Shown piece after piece: positions 42,980 to 55,392 of a stretch of DNA of 64,000 nucleotides. Numbering within the stretch: the stretch's first letter is position 1; the number at the start of each line of letters is the position of its first letter. Source of the stretch: Oreohelix idahoensis (lineage: Eukaryota; Mollusca; Gastropoda; Stylommatophora; Oreohelicidae); assembly GCA_024509875.1 (NCBI GenBank), contig JAMPIV010005809.1, positions 372,001-436,000 on the forward strand. Direction: 5' to 3'. A program made the translations under genes and the position numbers. A model generated the notes under the pieces. That model had not been told where the DNA came from and made no database searches. It saw only the letters and a program-made list of their open reading frames with translations.

Positions 42980-45505
42980 TGACAGATCGATGTGGTTATT
43001 TTTACAGCGAACGACGACGAAGACCAGCATTCAAACGGAAAACGTTGTTGTTGTTGTGAAAAGGTGATGGGTGGAGAGCGGGCACTTAACAACTGACCAT
43101 TATTGCCTCTTCTCGTTCCATCTTGGTCTACCCTGTTCAACCTGAAAATTGGTTATAATTGGGGTATTTAGTGTCATTTTATTTACTAATTTTGTTTTAA
43201 GTTTAAATAACTATTGTCTTTTGCAGTTGCTGGTTTTAATTTATATTAGTAATTGTCATTTTATTTTCAGTTTTGTATTGTATATAGATAACTATTGTCC
43301 TTTACACTTTGTTTTAATTTGTATTAGTATTTTTTAATTTTTTAATCTCGTTGTCTTTCCTTGTCCTATGGGTAGTTAATGGGTTTGCTAATTTTTCTGG
43401 TTTTTTTTTTTAATGCTTTGTTAGTTTTTGTTGCTTAATTTCTATTTGGTTGAATGTCTTTTCTGAAGTATCATTTTTGTTATTTTTGTTTGATATTGCC
43501 ATTGTTACTAACTGTGACGTATAATGGAAATATAGCCTACAGTATCTGACAGTCTTTCGTGACCTCGTTAGCGTTCTATGGTTTGCTAGCAAAACCTTGC
43601 AATTTTCTGCTTGTCTTATTCACCTTTTAATCCACGCCTCTTTTTCTTGACCATAAACAAATGAAGTTTCGCAACCTGCCAGTCATAACAGGGAGCGAAT
43701 GAGGTTTGTTTACCCAAGTTTCTCACGCGAGCTGATCTGTCAATCATCGATGCCTGACAGACCGCACGTGAAGAAACCGAAGATCCTTTGAAGTTCGTAC
43801 TCAGGATAGCCGGAAATTTCCGAGTGGCTTTGATGTCGAGATGCGGGGCAAAATCTTCTAGAACCCCATTAGACGTGATAATTCTTCTGATGTAGATTAG
43901 CAACGCACGACAGAGCGACCGTAAAAAGCTTTTACCTGGGGAATTCTGTTCACGATTCTCCCGATTCACATGGTAATGTGAAAAGTAGCGTCATCTATAG
44001 ATCAGAGAAACAATAATATATATAAACTGTGGTTTCTTAAACCTGCTATCAGTTGTCGCTCAGAATTTTGGATAGTCTAAGCACGTATTCTAGAAAAACT
44101 GTGGAAGATGTATTAAAAGCATTTCGTGGGGATCGTTTCATTTCTGATTTGTGATAATAGAAATTAGCATTTATGTGATTTAATGTGTTAAGTTTTATCA
44201 TCTTAATTCACTGTGATTTTCTAGCTGTTAGAACTAGTTAAATAAATGACGCGTAGCTATTTTTTACCAGATGTGCAGTTAGAATGTAATTTCCATCACC
44301 CACTTTCTCACATAAGAAGAGATGGTTTTAGTTGACTAAGTATACACTAGGCGCAACTGATAAGCGACAGAAAAGAATTCATGTTTATTTCATTGTGTGT
44401 ATTTATTATAAGTGACTATTATTTAATATCATATGACTAAACAAACAGACGTCGACAATCTAATAGCTATTAACGACAGGCAATATTTATGTAAGTGCGC
44501 GTATGGATAATTAAATAATAATAGATATTGTATGCTGATCGTTAATGCGAGACAGGGGCGGGGAAGGCGCATACCTTCACCCAACCTAGACACACCGCGC
44601 TAACGAAAGCTGACCGGATAGGAATAGGCTAAAGACACCTTGTGCCTTTTAAATTTAATCAGGACTGACGGAGTGGATAAGAGATCGTCTTGTCCCCGTC
44701 TGTGTGCATATATGTAGATATATAGGATAGTAGCATTTTTCCATAATGTTTCTTTATTCCTAAGCAGACCTGATCACAAGAACAGCCAGTGGTCTTCTAT
44801 TTTGGTCCTTTTCTTCATTTACTGAATGAGTAATGTTGTCTTTTCTTGGCGTGTGCATCCCCAAGTTCATTTGTGAACAGGATTGGCCAAAGATATACCA
44901 GCAACATTTTTAACTTGTAAATTTAACTGGACTTAATACCCAGATATTTTTTTCAATTTTATCAGCCCACAGGGGTTGTGCAGAAATAATAACACTATCT
45001 GGCTTTTGACAGTCGTATCAGCGGATTTATCCAGAAAGTTACGCTGTTTCAAAATCAGTGCTCACCATAGAGTCAGCCGATAGGATTTACCATCATTTAA
45101 CAATTGTAACAGTTTTAGCAACCAGATGTTTCCCAATACTGGAAGTATTTTTCCTCTGCTTACTGTGAACCCAAGATCTCGGTTTCTACACTAACCATTC
45201 GAAGTGACATTTGTCCATCCAGGAATAAACCACCAAATTAGGCGTCCACCTTATTAATATTATTTATTAGGGGATGGACTGGGGCCAATTTGGAAGATAA
45301 AACACTGGCAATTTTATATTCAGGATAATTGTATTCCCAAGGGATCACCAAGAGTAGGTAAGGGGTGATTGAGTGGCCACGTATGACAGAGAGAATTAAT
45401 ATTTTTCTTTGTTACGGGAAAATCATCCTTGATTTTGCTTTATAATTGTTTACTTCACTGAGTAGCATTTATTAGGAACTTCGTTTACCTTACTGTCTAT
45501 TCTGT
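42980..45505. other. Intron 1 sequence, no recognised gene
   Basis: Contains a two-copy AT-rich repeat at 43150-43335 and a 117-codon minus-strand ORF (43969-43616) that matches nothing I know. The rest shows no repeat or coding signal. Confidence 0.5.
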
Positions 45506-45508
45506 AAC

Positions 45509-45785
45509 ATGGAGCCACGGTAGCATTGTCGTTAGTGCACTGGCTTCCTAGCGCAGTGGTCTATGGTTCGATACCCAGATGAGGTGGGATTTTTTTTAGG
45601 CCACAAATGGCTCCTGGGTCGACCCAGCCCCAAATGGGTACCAGAGCAACTCTGTGAAGGTTAAGGCGGCCGGCGTGACGCTGACCACATCACCCCTAGT
45701 GTGCCGATGGTCAAGAAAATATGGGCCTAACACCATATTCCCAATATGCCTCAATGGGCGTGTAACGGGATCCTTTACCTTTTAT
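45509..45785 (+). mobile_element. Family C tRNA-headed SINE
   Basis: 'ATGGAGCCACGGTAGCATTG' head, 'GGTTCGATACCCAG' B box, tail '...AACGGGATCCTTTACCTTTT'. Confidence 0.88.
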
Positions 45786-46322
45786 TCTGTATCATAGTGC
45801 TAACCTTTGACCTTAGGGTTATTAACTTTTTGAGTTCTTTTCTCAAGAGGGGAGGGCACATTTATTCTGTTATTTTTCTATGTATGTAAAATCTGATTTT
45901 ATTTGATCTTTCTTTAGATATTTGATGTTGTCAAGTTTAATGATAATAAACAACAAAGAAAACTTACTTTGTATGTTTGTCAGACCCATACCCAATTAAC
46001 CGTAGTTTTTCACGTTTGTGTGTCTTGTTGTCACATAGCTGTGGTTGTGTGTAGTTAAACTTATATTTCTATGTATAAGGAGGGGCAAGATTGTCTTGCA
46101 CTAAATTATAGTCGTATAGATAGGATGGAATAGAGAACCTTACTCATTCCATAGGCATATCTTCTCCTTAAACTATCACCTGTGAAAATCTATTTCTCAC
46201 ACCTTTTTTTTTCCTCACGTACTTAACAACATCCACTCTACTCAGACGGGCCAAAAATAACTCTCAAACATATCCGTACGACACTAACCTTATATGTGTT
46301 CCTTTGTTTTATGTATATATCG

Positions 46323-46780
46323 TTATAGTATTGATTGGGCTTCCCATGGGGCATTTATAATTAACTTCGAGGGTACCTTTAGTTCTTCTCTGACCTGGCA
46401 CGTCCTTGTTGGTTCTTTCAGCAGTTTGAACGCATGTCTGCCTTTTCTACTGTTCTTCCATGTTGTCTTCCATTCCTCGTTTATAGTTAGCTTCACGTGG
46501 CTCTTGATCTCCGACCTTCCCAGTCCTGCTCTTATATTGTTTTTACTTATCCTTTCATACTTGGCGTTCTGGTCTGCCAACTCGTTACCAGCTATACCTA
46601 TGTGTGCTGGAACCCACACTAGCCTCACACTACATCCTCTGTTCCCTAGTGATGTATTAATTGCAAGAATTTCTTCCTTTATGTCTGGAAAACAAAAAGA
46701 TGACCAGTTACTGTATTCACGCTGTAATGTCACGATTCTGTTATCATCTTGTAAAGTACATGAAAAGTGACAGTACTCAA
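46323..46780 (-). mobile_element. LINE RNase H domain fragment
   Basis: Minus frame 46733-46323 includes 'VRLVWVPAHIGIAGNELADQ', the last RNase H motif of Jockey/I-like elements, followed by 'SEIKSHVKLTINEEWKTTW'. A related copy is at 57128-57605. Confidence 0.8.
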
Positions 46781-46799
46781 GTGTGTAACTTAATCCTGC

Positions 46800-48235
46800 T
46801 ACCTACGTAAAAGAAATATCAAGACTGCCACTCAAAGCTGATAACGATGTGTGAAGTTTCAACACCTTAGCACTTAAAGGCTGTTTGCATATGATCACCT
46901 TTGGTCTCCAAACTGTGTTTTATAACGTGCGTACTTCTAATTAATGTAAAGTACCACTACGTCAAATATGCGCTGGCAAACATTTACATCATTCAAGCAG
47001 GCCCTCCGACAAATGGTAAATATTAGTTATTAAGAACAGACAGATTTGATGTCAAGTATCGGTATAATTTGAGCTGATATGCCTTCTAAATAACAGGGAT
47101 TAATGATATTTCTGGCTGATGATAAACAAGCTATTTACAGACGTCTGGATCTGGTACTTGAGCTCGGGGAGGTAGCTTTAGGACATTCTAAACAGGGCTG
47201 GATTTAGACAAGAAGGGCCTCTAGGCTTTTTGGTGTTTGGCCCCCCCCCTCACCTAATAGGCAATAATTTAAATATTTCTTTTCAAACCTCTTAGCATGG
47301 GTATGGTATATACTAGGACTGTATTATTAAATAGACTGGTATGTTAGCTTGTTAGCATTGCTTACCTCTTTTATTAGTAATTATTTTTATTATTGTTTAT
47401 TAGTATTATTTTTTATTAAATATTAAGGTAAACACAACAAACACATTTTATTGATAAATTGTTCTTGTTTTTTTTTTCAACAATTTCTTCAATAATTGAC
47501 AAGAAATACGTGTTCCTAAGAATAGAATATTCTATGCGCATCGATGCCAAATTGTCCAGTTTATCATCCTTCATGGTGGATCGTAGTTTTTAACCAGTTT
47601 GAGTGCAGTACCGTTCTCCAGAGCAGCTGGTTGTCAAAAGTAATAAATAGATGCGAAGACAAATGAATACATTTGGAAAGACTTCTTGTACACCATTGTG
47701 TACAGGGGTTCTAAACATGCGAAGGACAACTGAAGACTTACTGGTTCCATTTTCATCATCTTTTTTAATCCCCACCTACTTCCCCAATATATGCTTTAAA
47801 ACAATATGTTCATGATACGCCGTTATGATTTTGCCGGGGTGTATTACGTCTTTTATGCTATTTTTGTTTTTACTGTCTTTCTGTGCTTCCACTGGCAGCA
47901 TTAATGATACAGCCTCACTATGAGGTGAACGTTCTTCTTCATGTCCTGAGGATAACACTATTTCTCTTGTGTAAAGTCTCTTCCTTCCTTTTCATCTTCT
48001 TTGATATGATACAGTCTCAGGTTGTCAATTTTCTAGTGTTTTTTATTCATATTTGGTTTCTGCTGTTACCCGCATGGTGCCTCCTTGACTGCTTTGTGTT
48101 CAAATATTCTAGGTGCCCAACCTGGAGGTTCTCCTGGGTTTCAGGAGGTCAGTAGCAGTCCAGACACTGTGTGGCTTTCTCTCTGTTGTATTATAAACCT
48201 TATCAATGGAGAGCCTGCTTTAGACCTGAATCAAT
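46800..48235. other. Intron 1 sequence, no recognised gene
   Basis: AT-rich, no supported ORF or identified repeat. Confidence 0.5.
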
Positions 48236-48239
48236 CAAT

Positions 48240-48860
48240 ACAAGTTTTCCTGGTTATTTTCACTTCTGTCTCCAGTTCTCTTCTCCATGTGGTTATGGTC
48301 TAAATCTGCCTCTCATTCCTGGGGATTCCAGAACAAGAACTGCCTTGTAATGCTATCAACAGGTTTCCTCAATGTGTGTCCTATCCATCATCAGCATCTT
48401 CTTCTCATGTTACACTGGCACTTGTCTGGTTCTTGTCATCAGTTCCATATCCTTCTATTCTATGCAAGTACCCATTTATGAAAGTCTGTAGCTCTTTGGT
48501 CGTTTTTTTTGTTGTTCTCCATGTTTCAGAGCTATGCAATAGGACTGACTTGACATGTGAGTTGAAGATTCTTATTTTAGCATTGGACTTGATTTCTCTT
48601 CCTCTCCATATGTTACCCAATGTAATGAAAGCTCCTCTTGCTTTCTGTATTCTTATTTTGATATCATTGTCTGTCCCTCCAACTTTGTCTATATTACTGC
48701 CAAGATATGTGTAAGATTCTACATTTTGTAATGGTGTTTCTTCAAGTCTGACTTACTTATCATTTCTTGCATTTATTCTCATTATCTTTGGAGGGCCTGC
48801 TTCGGACCTGAATAGTTTAGCTGAATAACTTGCTTTAGATGACTTGCTCATGTTTCTGAC
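48240..48860 (-). mobile_element. LINE3 reverse transcriptase fragment
   Basis: Minus frame 48620-48405: 'MGNIWRGREIKSNAKIRIF', 'VKSVLLHSSETWRTTKKTTK', the RT thumb; the 3' end continues to 48270 'GAACTGGAGACAGAAGTG'. Upstream to 48780 keeps partial RT homology. Confidence 0.8.
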
Positions 48861-49394
48861 TGAAGTTTCTGTGGCTTACATGTTTATAGGTTGTGGTAGC
48901 TGATTCCATGTTCAACTCTCATAAGCCACTTTCTGCAATATGAAGGATAGGGGGGTGCATTGGTACCATTCTTTGCTCCTCTTTCACGCCTCAAAATCCT
49001 TCAGCTGAAACTCCAAAGATCAAGAATAGAAATATGGAAGCTATATAACTTGACCCCAATATGGCCAGCAGTACTATATGGTGTACAAGAAAAATCAAGG
49101 GGAACTAAGACAAATACATCTCCAAACATCTAATGAAAGTACCAGAATGATTACACCATAAACAATGGCCACGTGGAGAGGTAGAAAACTTCTGGAGCCT
49201 ACAAGCTAAAATTTTACTGACCAAGAATGCACAAGGTAGTTAAGTATGCAACAAAATGTGAACACCCCAAATTGAGAAGATGTAGCCAGTAAGATACATG
49301 TTACAACAGATGAATCAGCCATTACACCCCATGCGGAAAATAACTTTTGACACAACTTCACAAGGCCCCACAACACTTGAGAAGAAAAAACACA

Positions 49395-49675
49395 CAAACT
49401 ATATGTGGTAGATGAGAAGAAGATGCAGGTGATGGATGGGGGCCTACACTGATAAAACCCTGCTGCTAGCATTACTAGACAGCCCTTGTTCTGGAATCAT
49501 AAGTTGAGAGAGCGAATGAGAGACCTCAAAAAAAAAAAAACGGAAAAGAGAACTGGGGACAAATAAAAGGGATGAGGAAGACCGTGAGCTGATGGCACAA
49601 GACAGAATGACTTGGCATAAGTTTGTTGAAAGCCTATGCTTCTTGGGAAGCTGAAGAGAAGTAAATGAATACCTC
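49395..49675 (+). mobile_element. LINE3 C-terminal fragment
   Basis: 'GATGAGAAGAAGATGCAGGT', 'ACAGCCCTTGTTCTGGAATC', 'GTTGAAAGCCTATGCTTCTTGG'; the GRPK region is altered around an A13 tract. Confidence 0.75.
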
Positions 49676-49681
49676 AGGGGT

Positions 49682-50040
49682 CAGAGTGGCTAAGAGGTAT
49701 GGCGTTCACCTCAAGTTCTAAAGGTACCGGGTTCAATTCCCAGTAGAGGGAATATAATTTATGGAAGTTTTTTTTCAGAACCAGTGGTCCAAATGATGTA
49801 ATACTCCCCGGCCACCCCCGCCCCCCCCCCCCCCCCCCGCCCCCCCCCCCCCGATCTCCTGGGTAGTGAGATCGGATGCCTAGCCTTTTCGGATAAGGGC
49901 GACTAAAATAGGTGGTCCCATGTGCAAGTTGCGCACATTAAAAATCCTTCGGCAGTTGGAAATCATAAAGAGTAGGTCGCACTGCTGCTGCCCTCGCAAA
50001 ATTTAAAAAGTAGGAAACCTACCCACCACAAAAATATTTA
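49682..50040 (+). mobile_element. Family G tRNA-headed SINE, longer copy
   Basis: 'GTCAGAGTGGCTAAGAGGTA', B box 'GGGTTCAATTCCCAG', then a C-rich tract (49809-49852) and 'GATAAGGGCGACTAAAATAG'. About 360 bp. Confidence 0.82.
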
Positions 50041-50044
50041 TAGA

Positions 50045-50960
50045 ATGTGTGATTCCTATGTACACACATTGGAATTTTCACCAGTGCCACAGAGTTTGTG
50101 CATTGTGCTGAGATTCTCCTTGTGTGATCTAAGGGAGGAGATTGGAACACTGATGGGTTGTCCGTGTGCAATGAAGATGGTCCTTAAAACCAAACCAAAC
50201 GGATATATAGCAGATGGTCATAGTGGATGACCAGAAGCATTCATAAATACAAAAGAAAGCATCAGGAATGGTCACAGATATACTGTTAAATGAAATCATT
50301 CCTCATTTTGGTTGTCTACGAGCTATCTTTATCAACAATGAAAAACAGAACCCTGGATAGAATCAATGGCTTCAGTTATAGTTCTGAATAACAGAAAATG
50401 AGTACATTCTAGACTGGTTCATTGTTTTCTGAGAATAAGTAGTATATCCGCTCCATATTCTTGTTTTAATCACCAGAATACCTGGGCTTCTTTTGTTTAT
50501 TTATGCAAATCATTCACGCTGGAATACCATACCACTGACATTAACAGATACTTCAAGTGCCTGCTTCAAATGTAAGTTTGCAACTACTGGAGGTGAGGCA
50601 CCTTTAAAAGAAAATAAATTTATGGGTTCTACATGTTGGTATGATCAGGGATTGTGAATAAGACTGATGGAGTGAGAAATCTACTAAATACCTTTGTAGC
50701 TTTGGTCAAACAAGGGAAAGAGTTTGTTAAAACTTAACACATCTGTACTGTATGCTTGGATGCTCATGTTTATAGCTTTTGCGTATGATTACAACATTTT
50801 TACACCATGATAAGGATGTATTAGTGATGTTACTCACAGAGCAATATTTACCATAAAATAATAGATCTGTCTGGCCATGCTGCAAAGCATGAAAGAATAG
50901 AGAGACAAAGAGAATATATACAAATCAGATGGAAGGTACTAGATCAAAGAATTACTACAA
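50045..50960. other. Intron 1 sequence, no recognised gene
   Basis: AT-rich with short ORFs only. Confidence 0.5.
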
Positions 50961-50964
50961 TGAA

Positions 50965-51130
50965 AATCTTCTTCTTCCGTCCTTAGCCACCGACCGTCAA
51001 AGCAGTCAGTGGCCATTACGCCTAGTGGCGTCTTAGGGCAACAGCAGATAGGTTTTCTTTGCCATTGTTTCCCATCACGCATAGTGGCGTCTTTAGGGAA
51101 ACGGCAAATCAACCCATTTGCTGTTGTTTC
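50965..51130 (-). mobile_element. LINE2 3' end fragment
   Basis: Inverse of 'GACGGTCGGTGGCTAAGGA(C)GGAAGAAGAAG' with two offset copies of the 'CACGC(C)TAGTGGCGTCTT' segment. Confidence 0.78.
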
Positions 51131-51908
51131 CGTAATCGAAGTGACTGGCAAACGGGTGATCAGCCCGTTGTGTACAATGAAAATGGATTTGCTTAATTTA
51201 TGAAGACTCTGAAAGAAGTACTGGATGCAATAAAGCAACAATGGTTTAAAAAAAACAAACCAAAGAATGAATGACAGGAGTTCAGGAGATCAACACTCCT
51301 GTATTTTACATATGTCCCTTCTTCTCTCTCTATTTTCTATCTGATGAAGAAATTAATGTATGGACAAACTGCAAAATGACATACAGTGTAACATATTTAA
51401 ATATACTAACTTTTCCTCATTGATTCAATGGTATGTTACTCAAATATTCTGAACTCACACACACAAAAAATGCTAACAGCTGTAGAAAAATCCCACTAGG
51501 AAAGTAAAGAAAGAATCTGTCTGACCAGCTTAGCCGTTAGAACAAGTTCACATACCAAGACATCAAGATGAAATATACTATGATACCCAAAGAAGGAATG
51601 ATGTGGGAAAAATGTGGCCTACCATCTGATTTGCAAAAAACACCAAATTATCTCCCATAAATGCTTTATGAACAGTAGATTATGAAGGAAATCTGAGTCC
51701 TGTGAACAATAAATAAATAAAGGTAATTAACAGACACTTGTTGGATATAAAGGAGGACACAAAACAACAGAAAAGAAAATATGTTACAGGCTTTCCAGGA
51801 AGGATGCTCAGCTAATTTTGCACCCCAAAAAAAAGGGGGCTTCATTGGCTGAGGTCATTCTCACGACACCCACACAACTATGGTATATAGGACCCATACA
51901 ACTATGGT

Positions 51909-54135
51909 TTAACTCTTAGTATCCGGCTCGCCCCGTGAAGTGGCGCCTATTTGGTACCAAATTTATGGCAAGCCCCGTGAAATGGCTTTTGACATGAAGT
52001 CTCTATCGGCAAAGATTTAATGAAAAATTGTCGATGTTTTATCCAATCCAACATTTATAGTCACTTCCTGTATTCAATTGTTTACAAATATTAGCATGGT
52101 GTATTTTTTTGATGAGTTATTAAGTTCGATTTTTAGTGTTTTGTTCGGCTGTTGATCGTAAACAAATTTGTTCTAACCAAAATGGCTTCATCTTCAAATG
52201 ATTGTAAGCAAAGGTTATCGGCGGTGCAAGCAGCATGACTTATTTCTTCTTGGATCGAACATGAGGATGATCAGTTATCGAGTGAAGATGACAGTTCAGA
52301 TTCAGAATATATTTTGCCCAGCGAAGATATATGTAATCAAAACACTGAATCAGATGAGAAGGGGGCGTTTCCCCTAGCTGGTTCTGTCAGTGGTAGTAGT
52401 ACTAGAAATGCCAGGCCAGTGAAAAGACAAGGAAAAGGTAAAGCTCCCATGAAGAAAAGATTAAGAGAAGATAGGCCTACATCTAGATCAACCCATAGAG
52501 AAGCAGAATCCACAAGTACTGATGGTAATACAAGTACAATGAATGAGGAAATTAGGTGGAATGAAGTTGATGCTGGCTCAACACAAAATGCTTTCCGCTT
52601 TGTACCGCCTCATGCTAGGATTACAGGTGTGAATCCAAATATTATACCTGATGATTCTTCTGCATTTTATTGTCTCAAAGCTCTTTTAACTAATGAGATT
52701 ATAGATGAGCTTACTGTTTTATGTGTAATGTTTAGGGGCAAGAAAACCATGCATTCTTGTTTCAAGCTGCGCAACAGTGGAAAGCAAGGACATCACCAAT
52801 CGCTTTGGTGAAACAAAAAATAAACCACTGATGATTGATTATTACAATCAATGCATGAATGAATGTGACAGAGTGGACCAAAGCATTGTAACATATGGCA
52901 CATTTAGCAGAAGAACAAGAAAGTGGTGGAAAAAATATTTTCTTCTGGATTTTTGAAATAGCTCAGCTCAATGCGTATAAATTATTTGCACTGTCAAGAA
53001 CAACAAATGCCAAAAAACAGAGCCTTCTTCAATTTAAACGGCATCTTGTCAATGAGCTCTCTCTTGTTGCTGCTGTGGATTTCCAGCAAATTCCTCCCAG
53101 GATTGGACATGGCAATCAAGTGAAAAATCTAGTCAACAGACTAGGAGGAACAAACCATTTAATTTAAAAATCCAAATATCATCGCAACTGTGTCGTTTGC
53201 AGCACCCCTCAAGGATGCACAAATAATCCCCATCTACATCCAAATAACTGTTTTGCTGCTTATCATGAAAGGAAATAGTTTGTGGTAAATATCAGTTGTG
53301 TATAAATGGTTTATTTTCGTCATGATTTTTCAATATGTGACCTGAACATTTCAAAAGGAAACATTTTAATTTATTATTCAAAACAACTGAAACTTGTCTG
53401 TGTTCCGTATAATTGGATGAAAGTGGTTTTAGGAGTTCCAGGCTTCCAAATTAGATTATTTTTGTGGGTAAGTACAACTTTTTTCCAAATTTAATATTTT
53501 TAAATTGTTCTGCACTCATTACTGTATATGTTGCATGCATGTTTAACACAACTTAACAATTAAGTTAGGTGCATATCAAAGGGGTTTCATTTCTCTATAT
53601 TTAGATATATATAAAACTTTGTTATCATTATAAATTAATTATTTAATGCAAAATCAGTAACGGGAGTCATGTCTGTACATAAAGGTTAAAATATTTGTGC
53701 GCTTTATCTAAATATTAAAAAAAAAATTCAAATTGTGATAAAAACTTTATTTGTGCTCAGAAACAACTCCAACTTTCCTACATTATGTGAAAATGGATGT
53801 ACTTTAAAATGAAAGTAGGTTTAGGGGTAGAAGTTTACCAGAATTAATTATACATATTGATAAGGACAATTTGTTTTCTCAATTTTTTCAATTTTAAAAA
53901 TTTTCTGCATTCATTACTGCATATGTTGCATGCATGTTTAAAATCATTGAATAATTCAGTTAGGTGTATGTCACAGATGTTTCATTTTTCTACATTTTAA
54001 TATATAGGCTAACACTTTTTGTTATCATTATAAATAAGTTACTTAATGCAAAATCAGTAAAGGCAGTCATGTCTAAAAATGTACTCTTCGAAATCAGCTC
54101 GTAAAAACGCGGTTTTTGAGCACGTATACTAAGAG
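51909..54135 (+). mobile_element. piggyBac element, copy 2, deleted
   Basis: The left end TTAACTCTTAGTATCCGG at 51909 and right end 'CACGTATACTAAGAG' at 54121-54135 match copy 1, but the right TTAA is replaced by ATAT. Internally it is about 95% identical to copy 1 by eye with different deletions. It carries the empty site for the RTE insertion of copy 1. Confidence 0.88.
52192..53278 (+). pseudogene. piggyBac transposase pseudogene, copy 2
   Basis: Same N-terminus (MASSSNDCKQRLSAVQ) but a stop follows at codon 19. A frame 52314-52811 covers the acidic region and 'NAFRFVPPHARITGVNPNII', then a deletion removes both the first- and second-Asp regions. 'YGTFSRRTRKWWKK' and the C-terminal Cys/His tail remain in other frames to 53278. 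Confidence 0.85.
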
Positions 54136-54374
54136 ATATAGGACCCACACAACTATGGTATATAGGACCCATACTAAACTGGGACCTAAGCTTACATTTA
54201 TAGTAGTTGATCTTCAAAAAGAAGGAAGGCCATGTTAGTCCAGAAAAGAAGCGAAAAATACTGTACACAATGATTTCTCATTATTTCAGTTTTTGTTAAA
54301 GCTAATAACGTATTTGCTTTGTCTGTAATCTATTCTAATATACGGTAATAATAAATAAAATAATGTTGACTCAC

Positions 54375-54410
54375 CCAAAACGTTGAATTTCCACAGAAAG
54401 ATGTTGCCAT
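54375..54410 (-). CDS. ABCC transporter coding exon 1 (start codon)
   Basis: Twelve codons beginning ATG in a fair context (G at -3, G at +4) and reading MATSFCGNSTFW, followed by a GTGAGT donor at 54374-54369. MRP1-type proteins begin with a short extracellular tail carrying a cysteine near residue 6-7 and N-glycosylation sites; here Cys6 and the sequon NST at residues 8-10 fit. The exon is too small to stand out alone. It is supported by phase 0 joining to exon 2, by its place after a TATA box, and by resemblance to the first exon of human ABCC1. Exon 2 is 28 kb away, so cDNA support would be valuable. Confidence 0.72.
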
Positions 54411-54680
54411 TTCAAAAGTTTGTCTCGTCTAAGTGTAAGCTGCATGAAACTAAAAATACAGTTGCGATGCACGCAGGTCAGCATTTATACAACATTCAAC
54501 ACCTGTCCTGACTGTTAACTGTGACCTCACCACAGATCTGTGTGCCTCACTGACTGATTGACTGACTGGCAACAGACGCTTATCTACTACTCGTCTACCT
54601 GCCCCCATTTCTGAACCAAAACATGCATCAGATCGTATACTCCTAATTGTCGATTGTGATTGGCTGGTCCCAGGTGGGAT
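54411..54680 (-). promoter_or_regulatory. Putative promoter and 5' UTR of the ABCC gene
   Basis: Reading on the minus strand there is a CCAAT box at 54663-54659, an AGGTCA nuclear-receptor-type half site at 54527-54522, and a TATAAAT box at 54489-54483. Transcription would then start near 54455, giving a 5' UTR of about 45 nt before the ATG at 54410. The spacing is ordinary for a TATA promoter. The half site is suggestive because xenobiotic pumps are often controlled by nuclear receptors, but a 6-bp match is weak. No transcript evidence. Confidence 0.5.
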
Positions 54681-54699
54681 CAATGTGAAGGTCGTAACT

Positions 54700-55080
54700 T
54701 TATGAATAGCTATATACTATCATACTAAAAATTATATAACTGACCTGACGAATGAGAAATTATAAAGGGGCCATGGTTTTTCGTTTCGTATGTAGGAAAC
54801 ATTTTTATTTCACACACCCTTATTTTTCTTCCAAACTTGTTTGGATGACGTCAAATGATCACTGTAAGGCGAGGAGCTGCAGTGAAATGATGTTTTCAGA
54901 AAGACTTGCCTGATTTCCATGTAAACTGCTAAGATTTAACCTACAACTGTAATTGTTAGCATCAACTAGAATTTGATGTTGCTAGGCATTTGGTTTCCAT
55001 AGAAACGGCAGACATATTGGATTTTTAAGTCAGTAGTTTAAGTCGCTTCAGAACAAGTGATAATCTTCAGACTCGGCACG
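54700..55080. other. Upstream region of the ABCC gene, nothing recognised
   Basis: No repeat or coding signal identified. Confidence 0.45.
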
Positions 55081-55084
55081 GGCC

Positions 55085-55292
55085 ACAACAGATTCTTCTT
55101 CTTCTTTGATCCTTAGCCGCCGACCGTCAAAGCAGTCAGTGGCCATCACGCCTAGTGGCGTCTTTTAGGGCAGCAACAAATTGATTCCACTTTGCTCGGT
55201 CGGCGGCCATCCTTCGTACAGTGCCCCAACTCTGGTTCATTCTTTGCGTCTCAGCCTCCACAGTCCTCCGCCAGGTTGTTTTTGGTCGAATA
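55085..55292 (-). mobile_element. LINE2 3' end fragment
   Basis: Inverse of the 17180-17418 region, including 'GCCGCCGACCGTCAAAGCAG' and 'ACAGTCCTCCGCCAGGTTGT'; ends with (TTC)n. Confidence 0.88.
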
Positions 55293-55295
55293 GAT

Positions 55296-55392
55296 TGGGA
55301 TATCATTAATTCAACAAGCTAAAGAAAGGAACTACAGATGAGTGTAAATGTGGCACTGATAAAATGACTGCTGAACATCTGCTTCAACGATT
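55296..55392 (+). mobile_element. LINE C-terminal His/Cys fragment
   Basis: Encodes 'CKCGTDKMTAEHLLQR', the motif following RNase H in non-LTR elements; cut off at a T18 tract. Confidence 0.6.

Noticed and set aside
43616..43969. 117-codon minus-strand ORF
   Set aside because: No motif, no neighbours, and the length is within chance for this much sequence.
54450..54683. 77-codon minus-strand ORF just upstream of exon 1
   Set aside because: It overlaps the CCAAT and TATA boxes and ends in the presumed 5' UTR, out of any recognised family; more likely promoter sequence.
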